Assembly (NCBI GenBank): GCA_026936325.1
Contig: JAPTHN010000008.1
Span: 22,962,703 to 23,026,702 of the forward strand
Direction of reading: 5' to 3'
DNA length: 64,000 bases
From: Platynereis dumerilii
Taxonomy: Eukaryota; Annelida; Polychaeta; Phyllodocida; Nereididae
The notes beneath the pieces were generated by a model. The model was given only the letters and a program-made list of their open reading frames with translations. It ran no database searches and was not told where the DNA came from. The translations under genes and the position numbers were made by a program. Each line of letters starts with the position of its first letter. Position 1 is the stretch's first letter. Below are positions 1 through 11,434 of the stretch, in pieces.

Positions 1-894
1 ATGGATCTACAACTTCACAAATTCTGGCAATTCATCTGTCAAGCAGTTTCACTGCGGGTGGTAGTATTGTCCTTCGGTATTATTTGCCAATATTGTTTCT
101 TCTAAATAATCATGGTACTTCACTTGGTGGAGATTATATATACATACGTACTTACAAGCATACAAATTACCATCCCATTATATAAGAATCCTTATCATAC
201 TTAGTCCTTAAATAGGTGCCAGTATAGAGGCAACAAAAAACCCCACCCACCAGGTTATAGACCTACATGCATGCAAAATCTTGCATGTCCATAAAGAATT
301 TCAAGATCACCTTTAAAGATATCAAGAAATCTACCCAGATATCAGCCCAGATATAAATCAGCATTGAACTTATAATGCAATAATTACACTTCGCGTGCTA
401 AATTTTCTGTAACCTTAGCAACATTTTGATCAAAGTGAATAAATCCTGGGTGGTCATTTATGATATTTACCACTCAAAAATTTTACCACCCCCCCCCCTT
501 GATCTTTTCAAGCCCCAGCCCTTGACTTATTCTAAGGTCATATATGGAAGGGTCGAATTTATTTGGTACATATTTGGTGCAGCTCTGTATAGGTACAATG
601 CTTTTAGGTGTAATGGTGAGTAAAAATCACAAAATTTGTGATATTTTTAATTGATGAAGCTTTAAAGAAACTAAAGGATAAATTGAATGCTTGAATAGGC
701 CTAATAAGTATATATGATTACATACAATACTTGCGGTGGGATATGCCTTAATGTAATTTCTAATTAAAGTGTAAGTTTGAGCAATACAATGACCCATGAA
801 ATTTGCAAAATACGAAGAAAATATCATAAATCATTCAAATCAACCAACTCCAAAAAAAATGTTTGTAATTTCCCATCATATTTGACCCCAATTC

Positions 895-1035
895 TAGGTC
901 AGCTGACTCCAATTATAAGTAGCTGCCTCTAGTTCTAACTACCTTACTCCTATTTTCAATTATACCTATCTCTTATGTTAACTAGCTGACTCCTATTCTA
1001 ACTAGCTGACTCCTATATATTAAGTACCTGACTCA
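895..1035. repeat. short degenerate tandem repeat (~21 bp, about 6 copies)
   Basis: Copies of TAACTAGCTGACTCCTATTC and close variants follow each other (for example near 980 and 1000), with more diverged copies to the left. No coding potential. Confidence 0.6.
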
Positions 1036-1277
1036 AATTGTTCTTTTGTTGTTTGAGAGCAGTGTAGTGGACCCCTACCATGCAAGATGCCGCCAAAGGG
1101 CTGACATGCTGCACAGTGTCATATCGCACGTCACAAGATCACAGTTATATGCACTGTTCCAATGGAATGACATTAGGGTAGACCGAAAAATGCTTTCGGG
1201 GTTCAAGCCTGTAGAATATTAGTAGATTTTGGAAATTTATAGATCTAAAATTGTATATGTATTATTATAAACTAACT

Positions 1278-1475
1278 AATCAATCGATCAGTCCACCCAT
1301 GAATCAATCAATCAATCAATCCAACCCTGCAAGCTCTAACAACCATATGTCAATCAATCTATCTGGACCTATTTATCTACCAGTCAATCAATCAATCAAT
1401 TTCTTTATCAATAGATCATTGAACCAATCAATCAATCAATCAATAAAATACAAATCAACCAATCATTCAATATAA
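1278..1475. repeat. (CAAT)n microsatellite, degenerate
   Basis: Runs of AATCAATCAATC broken by short unique pieces. The open frame here reads as NQSINQSI and is an artefact of the repeat. It runs directly into the CTAT array to its right. Confidence 0.85.
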
Positions 1476-1550
1476 AGATTATCTATCTATCTATCTATCT
1501 AGCTATCTATCTACCTGTCTACCTGTCTACCTGTCTATCTATCTATGTAC

Positions 1551-1592
<42 letters not shown>

Positions 1593-1645
1593 GTCTATCT
1601 ATCTATCTAGCTATCTATCTATCCAGCTATCTATCTATCTTATCC
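1476..1645. repeat. (CTAT)n microsatellite
   Basis: Nearly continuous CTAT with CTGT, CTAC and CTAG variants. It joins the CAAT array, so two tetranucleotide arrays meet here. Confidence 0.9.
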
Positions 1646-2204
1646 ATTTTTCACTCTCACTTTTTAGCACCCTCACCTCAAATTTGATGAAATCTATAAT
1701 TATTTTACGACTGCTTGCTACTACAGTTCAACCCAACAATTAAGACAATTTGTTTGCTCTCAATGAGGGGTTAGCATGTATAGTCTGGGTGACCAATGTA
1801 TGTATCAGGCAGATGGGACTCTACCATAAAATAGAATACCTGGTATTCAAACCATTTCAAACATTGTAATTAGTTTAATTGTAGGTCAACTTGAAAAATG
1901 GGAATAGCAAAATTGGCTTGCTGAAGTTACTGTGCTCTAGCTAGAGCCACACCAACATTGCTGTGGTTAGGTATCATCATCAAACTATATAGACATCCAG
2001 CGAATTCTATCATAGCCTACATACAAGTTTATACAGTACGAGGTTATAAATATTGAAATATAATATATACTTTGGAAATTTTTGAAATTCAATATTTTGG
2101 GCGTATGGCAGGATTACCATTCAAAATCGACTTTTTTCACTGAAATAATTTGTGTTTGAAAGTTAGCAAAGTAAGTAAATTAAACAGGGCTTCTAATTGT
2201 TCAG

Positions 2205-2475
2205 CATAGAGTCTGACTCTGATACTAAGGGTTGAGGAGTATAACGCCTCACCTGAAATGAGGTCCAGAGTTCGAATCCAGCTCTTGTTGGGTCGCCTGA
2301 GCCTATGTTGGACGGCTGTTTCAATCAACCTTCACTTCAATGCAGTTTCCTCCTCCTGTCCTAATAAAGCTACCAAGTGCATAAATACAAGACTGAAAGT
2401 CCCAATCATCCATCCTCAATTCCTCATCCGAAAGCCATCCAGCGGGATAATGCTTATGGAGATATGCCAATAAAT
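2205..2475 (+). mobile_element. tRNA-derived SINE, family A
   Basis: A Pol III B-box-like GTTCGAATCC lies at 2270-2279. It is followed by the family body: GGGTCGCCTGAGCCTATGTT, a GTTTCAATCA segment, CTCCTCCTGTCCTAAT, and AAGTGCATAAATACAAGAC, ending in ATCATCCATCC. The same body recurs at about 23760, 48040 (plus) and 23250, 28570, 48870, 49090 and 60400 (minus). Family A is named only for this report. The A-box part is poorly preserved in this copy. Confidence 0.75.
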
Positions 2476-4110
2476 TGGAATCACAGAGCTTGAATCTCTT
2501 GTTTTATTTTGAAGATAATACGAAGAATTTCAACTTCACAACTTGATCTGATGTGTTCCACATTTCAATAATCCATCATAAGACCATCAACTGTGAAGGT
2601 ATAGACCACTTACAGCTCCAGGTGGCTTAGACTACATGGGGTCTAAAACTGCTATACCTACCATTGGCTTCAAACAGAGCAAGTTGTCAAAAACCAGCTT
2701 GGTTCCATATCATTCCTAAGAAAATATGTCATCATTTTTCTTCTGAGAAAATTCTACTACGCAGAATGTGTTTGTACAATTGAATATTTTGGAGCATTGT
2801 TTTTGTGTTCTTATTTATTCTTTATTTTAGGCCTAAAAATAACCACAGAAAACTATGAACATTGACTGAATCATGGACGTACTAATCTATTACCTCCATG
2901 ATCGAATGATTGATTGACTAACTGACTGAATGATTGTTTGGTTGATTGATTGATTACAATTAATTTATTGATTGAATGATTAGAGCCTAAATCTTCTTTT
3001 GCGGAATGGAAAAGTTCCTTAAAAACTTGAATTTTTGTTGTTGTTTTTTCATTATCAGTGCTTTAACAGTTGAGATAATGCTTGGAGTTTAGAAGATCGA
3101 AGAGGTCTTCATGGAAATGAAAATCCTATCTTATTTACCTTGCCAAAATGACCTGCCATCTTTGCCATGAAGCTAAATATATGGTGCCCCCCCCCCCAGA
3201 CAATCTGAAATAGGCCCTAGTGAAATTATTCACTCTGGGAGTAGGCCTAATGGTAGCAAAAACTACCCCCCAGCAAAGTATATCTTGAATGTTTACTATT
3301 GAAGGCAAACTGCAGCATCTATGCTTTCTTACTTCTAAACAAAATGCTTTAATTATACATATTAGAGCTGTCCCATAGCTTCAGGCTATGTTGTCAAATT
3401 GCCTAAAGCGCCTTCCAAAGAGTGTTGCTAATCTATTTTACATGTGATTACAATGAAGTGAATTTGTCTACAACTTGTACACCCCAAGCCAAAAAGACTG
3501 GAGGGAAGTTGGAGGAAAAGGGAAAATGTATACACCCACAGCAAAAAAGTTTTTTACGACCTAAAAGTTTCATGTGTACTTCCAGTTTCCGCAGTCCGTG
3601 TTGACTGGACAGCGAAACATTTTTGGACGGTTACAAGTTTTTCGCTTCACAAGTATTAACACTGAAATTCATTTTACGTATATTTTGCATTAAATACACA
3701 ATATATGGCCTAAAGCTAATTCTGATTATTGGAAAAAAGTACAATTTATCATGTGATCTGATTAATTAAAATTTTCATTGAATTACAATTAATTTCCTGG
3801 GGGTATACAATACATACAGTGACATATGTCCACATATTTCAGTATAATAAGTCCATACATGACTATACATGTGTTATAATAAGTATCAATCATTACTAAT
3901 GAGTATCCTTCAGCAAATAGCCTTTGGGCTATGCATTTGTGACACTTTGAAACAACTATTTACATGTATAAAATAAGCCCTAGGATATACACACATTTGT
4001 GATTAAAAAAAGGAATTATCAAATTCATAACCAGTCTAGTTGTATTGTGATACTTCTATGCCAAACTGAGCTATAGTTGGTCGACCTGCAGTTTTGATAT
4101 TTTTTAAATT
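2476..4110. other. no gene seen
   Basis: AT-rich sequence with a short GATT run near 2910-2960, a poly-C run at 3188 and no open frame with protein character. Lies within the presumptive intron. Confidence 0.6.
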
Positions 4111-4129
4111 TTCTTTTTGGTTGCTTTTC

Positions 4130-4720
4130 TCATACAAAAGTTACAGATTACACAACTTTTACAAGCCCTCTATATCATTTTGACTAAACTCTCCATTTTG
4201 CCCAGTCTCTCCAAGCTCTCTGTATATCATTTGCCTCAAATCTCCACCCCACCCCCCCCTGTATCATTTTGCCCAGTCTCTCCAAGCCCTCTGTATCATT
4301 TTGCCTCAAATCCCCAGCTCCCCCCCCATGTAAATTTTGCCCAGTCTATTCAAGCCATCTGCATAATTTTGCCTAAACTCTCCAAGCCCTCTGTATCATT
4401 TTGTCCAGTCTCTCCAAGCCCTCTGTATCATTTTGTCCAGTCTCTCCAAGCCCTCTGTATCATTTTGCCTGAAATTGCCACCCCCCCCCCTGTATCATTT
4501 TGCCCAGGCTCTTCAAGCCATCTGCACAATTTTGCCTCAAATCTCCAAGCTCCCTGCATCATTTTGTTCAGTTTATACAAAACTTCTGTTCTGTATCATT
4601 ATACCCAGTATCTCCAAGGCTTCTGCATCATTTTGCCCAGTCTCTCCAAGACTTCTGTATCATTTGGCCAGTCTTTCCAAGACTTCTGTATCAGGTTGCT
4701 TAGTCTCACCAAACCAATTA
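4130..4720. repeat. minisatellite, ~33-bp unit
   Basis: Imperfect copies of TCTCCAAGCCCTCTGTATCA plus TTTTGCCCAG follow each other, with poly-C interruptions. Because the unit is near a multiple of three, a 219-codon plus-strand frame stays open (repeating FCPVSPSPLYH). I read it as a repeat artefact, not a gene. Confidence 0.85.
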
Positions 4721-4884
4721 TAGCTAGAAAATTCACGATTGGAGACAAGGCTGTGTGTCAGGTCAACTCTGAGTAGCAGATGGCTGTGGTTTCAAGATAA
4801 TGTCAAGTTATGAATATGGTTTTCAGGGCAAGTTTCAAACTGTCACGCATTTGATTAATATTTACTTAAGGTATAAGTCTGCAT

Positions 4885-5118
<234 letters not shown>

Positions 5119-5162
5119 TTATCTATTAAGCCAGCTAGCATGTCCACTCTGTTAGTAAATAT

Positions 5163-5586
5163 TAGGGCTATCACGATTACAGAATTTCAAAATCGATTAA
5201 TCTATGGCCTAAAATCGAATCGTAATCGATTAATCGCAGTTTTCCCGCCATTGTGGACAGTTAGGAAAGTCATGTTCCTTTTTATATCATTGTCTTGAAG
5301 CAGAGCTCAGCATTCAGAGACGTAGACATTCCATTGAAAATATTAAGTGCAATTAGGACTTCACACTTCATACACTCCCTATCTGCTTCAATCAGGTAAA
5401 ACCAATCCAATAAGCCAATCCACTTGACCAATCCAGTTGCAATTCACTCTTAACACCTCCTTACAGTGTCTTCCAGGTACAAATACATTTGTATACACAT
5501 AACAGATTAATCGATTTTGCAAATTAGAATCGATTTTAACTAAAATCGAATCGGCGGCGATTAATCGGTTAATCGTGAGAGCCCTA
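5163..5586. mobile_element. non-autonomous hAT-like MITE with 8-bp target duplication
   Basis: Ends are TAGGGCTATCACGATTA on the left and, read inward from the right, TAGGGCTCTCACGATTA. An exact 8-bp duplication GTAAATAT flanks it at 5155-5162 and 5587-5594. 8-bp duplications and ends of the form YAGGG are known hAT features. The subterminal regions are full of CGATTAAT/ATTAATCG motifs. No transposase is encoded. It lies in the presumptive Wnt11 intron. Confidence 0.85.
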
Positions 5587-5746
5587 GTAAATATACAGTA
5601 CATGTAAGTTATAGATGCATGGTTTATCTATCTTCATTCTCTCCATTTGAGCGCAAATTAATTCATTTCCGATTCCAAGAATATGAGAATTATGAGATAA
5701 ATAACTGTTTTGTTTCTTGTTCTGGTTATTAAAGAATTGTACTTAC

Positions 5747-5853
5747 AGCCATTTGATAGCAGCACAGCCTTGGAGACCGATGATCAGGATCAAGAGGCCG
5801 GGCAATAGAGAGCCCGCCACCCCCCGGTGCTTCACTGCCCTAACACCCGTCAT
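5747..5853 (-). CDS. wnt11: first coding exon of a Wnt11-like secreted ligand (partial gene)
   Basis: What is seen: an ATG at 5853-5851 opens a 35-codon reading that starts MTGVRAVKHRGVAG, has the hydrophobic core SLLPGLLILIIGLQG, and ends CAAIKW, followed by CT and a consensus GTAAGT donor (phase 2; codon 36 would begin CT, as in Leu). What is known: Wnt11 proteins have a cleaved signal peptide whose mature form begins IKWLALS in vertebrates. Here the predicted cleavage after CAA also leaves IKW(L). Wnts are lipid-modified secreted ligands of Frizzled receptors; Wnt11 is usually linked with planar-polarity and morphogenetic signalling. The exon is more CpG-rich than its surroundings. Inference: first coding exon of Wnt11, with the rest of the gene beyond the left edge. 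Alternative: another secreted protein whose mature N-terminus happens to start IKWL. Only one short exon supports the name. Confidence 0.68.
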
Positions 5854-6128
5854 CCTCAAGCCCCCGGTCTCTTGAAGAACGTCATAAAAACGTCATCCAA
5901 ACGTCTATCTTTTACGTTCTGACGTCACTGAGGTAGCTACATCGTGCCCTATAAGGGCTCCAGAAGGGTGTAATCCAGATTTGAGAAGCTGACAAGCAGA
6001 AGTTGATGTTTATGTCAACTTATTTGGTATTTCCAACGTTGTGATTCAGCTAGTCCAGCGATTTTGGTAAAGATCCAGTCCCAGACGATTTTCAACTTCT
6101 AGAGAATGTCCAATGTTTGGGTATCAAC
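5854..6128 (-). promoter_or_regulatory. 5' leader of the Wnt11-like exon, with splice acceptor and three upstream ORFs
   Basis: On the minus strand a pyrimidine tract followed by CAG ends at 6129, a strong acceptor, so the exon runs 6128-5747 and an upstream non-coding exon must exist at higher coordinates. The leader has three upstream ATGs, each with an early stop: ATG-TAG, a four-codon MTFL, and a nine-codon MTFFKRPGA that ends just before the main ATG. Upstream ORFs of this kind commonly reduce initiation at the main start. That they do so here is inference. Confidence 0.55.
5879..5927. promoter_or_regulatory. cluster of CRE-like ACGTCA motifs
   Basis: ACGTCA at 5879-5884 and 5890-5895, ACGTC at 5901-5905, and the palindromic TGACGTCA at 5920-5927. 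The full site matches the CREB/ATF consensus. It lies inside the transcribed leader inferred above, so it could serve an internal promoter or be coincidental. Confidence 0.35.
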
Positions 6129-7128
6129 CTGAAAAATAAGAAAGAAAGCAATTAGCATCATCTTCTAGACCTCTTCCAGAAGATTCCAAGGAAGAAACTC
6201 AACTGCTCATCGCATGCTGAAGTCAATCAACCAGACCATGGTAATTGTGGACTCAATGTCACATTGTCACACCATTCAAGAGAAGGTCCTCTCACTACTA
6301 CCTTGCATTTTGGATTCTGATGCTCACTTCATGAAACTCACATTTCAGGCAAAAGTAATGATGAAATGACAATGTTGACTCTGTCTCTAGACATTTTGTA
6401 TACACAGATATAGTTGATATTTGGATGGAAGTTTCAAATTTTACACCAAGAGGCCTGCAGGTCTCTATGAAACTCACATATTGCAAGAATAATGATGGTA
6501 GGATGGGGTTGAATTCGTCTCTAAAGATTTCTGCACCTAAAAATATTAAATCTTTGATGGAACCTTTAAAAAAAATTTTACACCTCCAGGCCAGCAGATT
6601 TGCCTGCGAAAATGAGTTTTAACTGAGGTATACGTTATATATTGGCATCTTTATGAGAGCAAAAAATACCAATAAGTGCTTTGGGCCACACCCTGGCTTG
6701 CAAGCAACACCTAGACAGACAGATACAACAGCTACATAGACAGATAGACAAGTTCTCCACCTCTAGGAATAAAATACGAGTTCCACCACACCAGAGCTGC
6801 TGAAGTGTCAGTCAGGGGGCAAGGGGCAGTCAGGCATAGAGTTTGAGGGGACACCCTTTGCCGTCGGCTAATGAAGGCCGGGGTTAGATTGTCAAAATGC
6901 CCCAAAAGCCAACCCCCCCCCCCCAATCGTACACTGAGGTCAAATTAGTATTAATGTGATATTTTAAGTGTGTTGATTGGATATTAAGCGTTTTAAGTGA
7001 TACCCATGTGGTTTTGTTTATTTGTTTGGTTGTTTGTTTATAAAAGAACTGAAAGGTTTATGCATTCAAACAGTTAATTGACTTTACAATGGTATAGGCC
7101 TACATGGGCAATTAACTTTTGAGAGAGG
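6129..7128. other. upstream flank or 5'UTR intron; no gene seen
   Basis: If the acceptor at 6129 is used, this is intron between an unseen non-coding exon and the Wnt11-like exon. Short open frames near 6300-6620 lack any family signature. A poly-C run sits at 6916. Confidence 0.4.
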
Positions 7129-7132
7129 TAAT

Positions 7133-7302
<170 letters not shown>

Positions 7303-8377
7303 CCACAAGGAATATGCAAAAATTGAAATTATAAAACACAATTCATAACTTAAAAGTCTTATCTATAGAAGTATAGGCAACAAACAATAAATGAAATGAA
7401 ATTGATTAAGCTAACCAATTAAAGTCACCATCAAAAATTCCCATAAAAGTTCCTAAACCAACACCGGAAGGATCAATGCAGGGGAGGGAAGATCAGAAAA
7501 AATGGAAAAAATCCCCGAAAAAAAAGAAGAAAGAAAAAAAAGAGAGAAAACAAAACAAAATTCCATGATACTAAAATCCATGTCAGGATCATGAAACATT
7601 TCCCTGTATATGCTACAGGCAATTCATGAAACATATACACGTTCTCAAAACAAACACAGTTTTAATAGCTGGCACATGTACATGTAAGAGTTTTTTGGTG
7701 ACCTATGACATACTCATCATCCACAATAACTGTGAACTAATTTAATTTCTCATTAATTTTCAGTTATGGTCATTAAAATGTGCATTGTGATACTTGACTA
7801 AATGTAATCTGTGTGAAAATACTTAAAATGCAAATACAGATTTTTCGGTAAGCATGTGCAAATCTCAGGTTCTCAGACACGTTCCATACATTCATTCTGA
7901 CTTTCTTACCTCTAAAAGCTGATGTTTCTATGGTTTTATGAATTCCAGACAGCTAACAGTACTCCAGGATACTCCAGAACTACAAATGTATACAAAATAC
8001 TACTTTGCATAATCCAGAAAGGTCCAAATATCCAGAAAATGGGCCAAAATATCCAGAAAATTGGCCAAAAACTATACCCCAACACAACATGGGCAGCACT
8101 GCAGTTCCACAGAGAACAACACCAAAGCACTTCAAACGAGCGTCACTCCAGCTGCCAATCAAAACACAAGCCCCACCCCCTAATGAATATTCATGACTGG
8201 CCTCAAGATAGAAGGCCCTTCTGACACCAAAAGCATCTCAATTCCAGAATATTGACTATTTTGTCTGAGGCTATAAAGAAAAAGAAATTTTATTATGAGC
8301 TAATTTATTCAGTTTTCTCTCTATCTTTATCTCCTTTTTGTGGCAATGTAAATGAGAAATATATAGTTTGTAATGTG
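7303..8377. other. no gene seen
   Basis: AT-rich. There is a small internal repeat near 8025-8070 (copies of AATATCCAGAAAATGGGCCA). Overlapping short frames at 7920-8220 on both strands look like chance frames. Confidence 0.55.
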
Positions 8378-8850
8378 AAGTATCAATTGTCTATCCATCA
8401 AGTTGTCTATCCACCTATGCTTCTATTTGTCCATCTATTTTTCTATGCATTTGTCTATGTACTTGTCTATCTATTTGTAAATCTATTTGTCTATCAATCT
8501 ATCTATCTATTTTTCTGTCTATCTATCAATTCATCTATATATCTATCTTCTATCTATCTTTCTATTTGTCCATCAGATTCTGTTTATCTGTCTGCTGTCT
8601 ATCTATCTATATAGCTATCTATCTATTCATCTATCTATCTGTCTATCTGTCGGTCAATCTATCTATCTTTCTATACATCTATCTATCTTTCTATCTATCT
8701 ATCTATCTATCTAATCGTCTATCTATCTGTGTCTACATATCTCTCTATGTATCTATAGATCTATCTATCTTTCTATACATCTATCTATACATCAATCCAT
8801 CTATCTATCCATATATTATATATCTATCCATGTAACTGTCTATCTCAACA
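8378..8850. repeat. degenerate (ATCT)n array
   Basis: Old, mutated TATC repeat with TTTC, TTGT, TACA and CATC variants. The open frames across it read as YLSIYLS and are artefacts. Confidence 0.9.
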
Positions 8851-9745
8851 CTCAACAGTTACCATGTTAACTTCATACTAAAAATGAACCCCACTGATCA
8901 CTATGTTAAATTCATACCCAGAAAGTACACTCAACAATCACTATGTTTACTTTATGCTAAACACTTACGTCAACGATTACTATGTTAACTTTATACTAAA
9001 ACTTTCCCCAATGATCAATATGGTAACTTTACACTAAAAAATGGACCCCAACGATCATTATGGTAATGTTATACTAAAACAAACTGAAAAGCTATCCCCG
9101 ATTATCACTATCTTTACTTTATACTGAACAATTACCCCCAACGATCACTATGCTAACTTTATACTAAAACAAACCTCAATGATCACTATCTTGTAAAACT
9201 TTTTACAGAAAATTTACCCCAGATTATCACTATCTGTCAGTGATGCAGTCGAGGCCGGGACGTCTGAGACCGAGCCAAGGTCAAGGATTTGGCATCCGAG
9301 ACCGAGCCAAGGTCGAGGCCATCAAGATATGGCCCCGAAGTCGGCCTCGAGGACGAGGCCGGACTGACGACTCAAACACCGGCCCAAAGACACCTGATAC
9401 CGAGGCAAGGCCAAGTATATGGCATCCGAGACTGAGCCTGGGCCAAGGCCATCAAAATATGGCACCGAGGCTGGCCTCGAGGTGAGGCCAGTCCCGAGGC
9501 CCCCACCACTGCCCAAAGACACCCGAGACTGAGGCAGTGAGGCAAGGCCAAGGATTTGGCATCGAGGCCATCAAAGTATGGCCCCGAGGCCGGACTCGAG
9601 ACCTCCACCACTGCTATCTGTACTAAATAAAACTTATCCCTATTATATAAATGATCACTATGTTATACTTCATTCTGCAAATGAACCTCAACAATCACTA
9701 TGTTAACTTTATACTGAACACTTACCCCCAACAATCACCCTCTTG
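8850..9745. repeat. minisatellite of ~47 bp, about a dozen copies, split by a MITE
   Basis: Units resemble AACGATCACTATGTTAACTT followed by TATACTAAAA and a C-rich TTACCCC. Copies run from about 8850 to 9237 and resume from 9614 to 9745 after the MITE insertion. No coding sense. Confidence 0.8.
9238..9613. mobile_element. CpG-rich non-autonomous hAT-like MITE
   Basis: Ends are CAGTG...CACTG with exact 8-bp duplications CTATCTGT at 9230-9237 and 9614-9621. The interior is strikingly GC-rich and made of shuffled GAGGCCG, CCGAGACCGAG and GGCATCCGAG motifs, unlike the AT-rich array it entered. A related element lies at 18137-18394. The 8-bp duplication and CAGTG ends fit hAT. No transposase. Confidence 0.8.
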
Positions 9746-10384
9746 AGCAACCTCTCCTTGTCTGCTGTAGGGTGTATAATTGTAGTATATGACCACCATG
9801 TGAGATACCCAGCATGAAATAATGGAATAGCTCCAACATAATTCCAAAAAGTAACATACAAGTGAAAAAATTCGAAATCATGCAAAACTTAAATTCGACT
9901 CAATCTGAGAAATTTCTAAAATTGGCTGAAATTGGGGTTTAAAGTCAACAGGCATATAGGCAATAAAGCTATTATAGTTATTACCTACAAGATTTCATTG
10001 TTGAAATGGTCTGTGATAGAATTCCATTTCTTCAAATTGGTCAACATTCTATGAAATGCATACCATTTCACTGATACACAAAATTTAAGTATGATATTAA
10101 AGGCTGTATTACATAATTGTTTTATAGAGCTCAATTCAGTCTTCTATACTTTTCTACCATAAAGTGAAAGTTTAAAAAAGATCAGTGAATAAATTCATAT
10201 AATGTGAGTCATTTATGATGGTAAGTAATTATTATTTTGGGGATTTTTCATCCTGTTCTGAATTTTTATTGCCTTGTCTGACAATAGCTGAAATATGGCA
10301 CTCTCAATGTCTGGGAAATCCTGAAAGGGAGATCACTGGACTAAAAGACATTATGTCCTATACATATGCACAGTCAAGGCCTAA
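9746..10384. other. no gene seen
   Basis: AT-rich unique sequence without reading frames of note. Confidence 0.5.
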
Positions 10385-10800
10385 GGACAGGCAAGTAGGG
10401 GGATCCGGGGCACATTGGGACATGGGGCACTATGGGACGGTGGGGTTTTCTTGGTTCCTGGCAAGGTATATGATATGGTAGTGCCATCATATCTTGTAAT
10501 TTCACATCCTGATGTTTCTATCGTTTTATTGACAAATTACAGCCACATGCAGAAGTATGGCGAGGAAAAGTTTGTTTTCCTACTACTGAAGTAAATTCAG
10601 AGGGGTTCAATTCAAACCATTCTGTGGACAAACCATGAACAATGAGGCTTTCTCAATGCTTGTATGAATTTGATACATCACAACGAACAGTTATGAATTG
10701 CTATCCTAATTTATAAGTACACTCACTGGTGCCCGAGAAATTAGCATTTTGGCATAAAAGTCATTGGGACAGTGAATTCGGGGCACATTGGGACGCACTT
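10385..10800 (+). repeat. interspersed repeat with GGGGCACATTGGGAC motifs, copy 1
   Basis: Starts GTAGGGGGATCCGGGGCACA and contains further GGGGCAC-GGGAC motifs, including one near 10788 in the same orientation. The body (GTTTTCTTGGTTCCTGGCA, then TCATATCTTG, then GTGGACAAACCATGAACAA) is shared, diverged, with 30547-30925 on the minus strand. Probably a non-autonomous DNA transposon; I could not define its right terminus or a target duplication. Confidence 0.5.
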
Positions 10801-11179
10801 AATATGGCAGAATGTAAGTGTCCAAGTCAACTGAATGACCTGGGACAGCACACAATAGGTATTCAGGCCACAGTGAATAGAGGTATAGTGGATTACCATG
10901 CTCTGTGAACAAATTAATCGCAAAGCACTATGTGTAACTTATGTTGATGTCCGTACTCAGGACAGTTTATGTTAAATGTTAAAACTGTTTAAAGTTAATA
11001 ACTCTTGGAACTACAAGGTGTTCATGCGCTGTATATGGTCTTACACGATATTTGTATGTATGTATGTATGTAAAAATTTATTTAACGTCGCATATAATCT
11101 GATACATCAATTTGTATGCAAGTATAAAACTTCTGTACGACAAAGAAATGTAAAAATGTTCAATTTCAAAAAGTCTAAA

Positions 11180-11312
11180 AATCTAAATTGTCCATGTCCA
11201 TTTTAAAAGTTTAAAAATCGAAAATGTCCATATATCCATTTCACAATGCTTAAAATCTCAATTGTCCATGTCCACTTCAAAATATATTATAATCTAAATT
11301 GTCCATGCTCGG
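11180..11312 (-). repeat. ~37-bp tandem repeat inside the LINE 3'UTR
   Basis: Four imperfect copies of AATCTAAATTGTCCATGTCC plus an A/T-rich linker, starting near 11180, 11215, 11254 and 11291. It lies between the RT stop and the polyadenylation signal. Confidence 0.75.
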
Positions 11313-11434
11313 CGCAATAATCCACGGGAAGAATGTACATGTACATATCCAGTGCTTTACATGGATCCTTTGTCTTTATGGCTCTGAAAGAACAGATAAC
11401 GTCATTATTAGTGGTAATCTTAACAACTCTGTCA

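Noticed and set aside
4117-4776. 219-codon open frame with repeating FCPVSPSPLYH
   Set aside because: It follows a 33-bp minisatellite; frame openness comes from the unit length, and there is no non-repeat domain.
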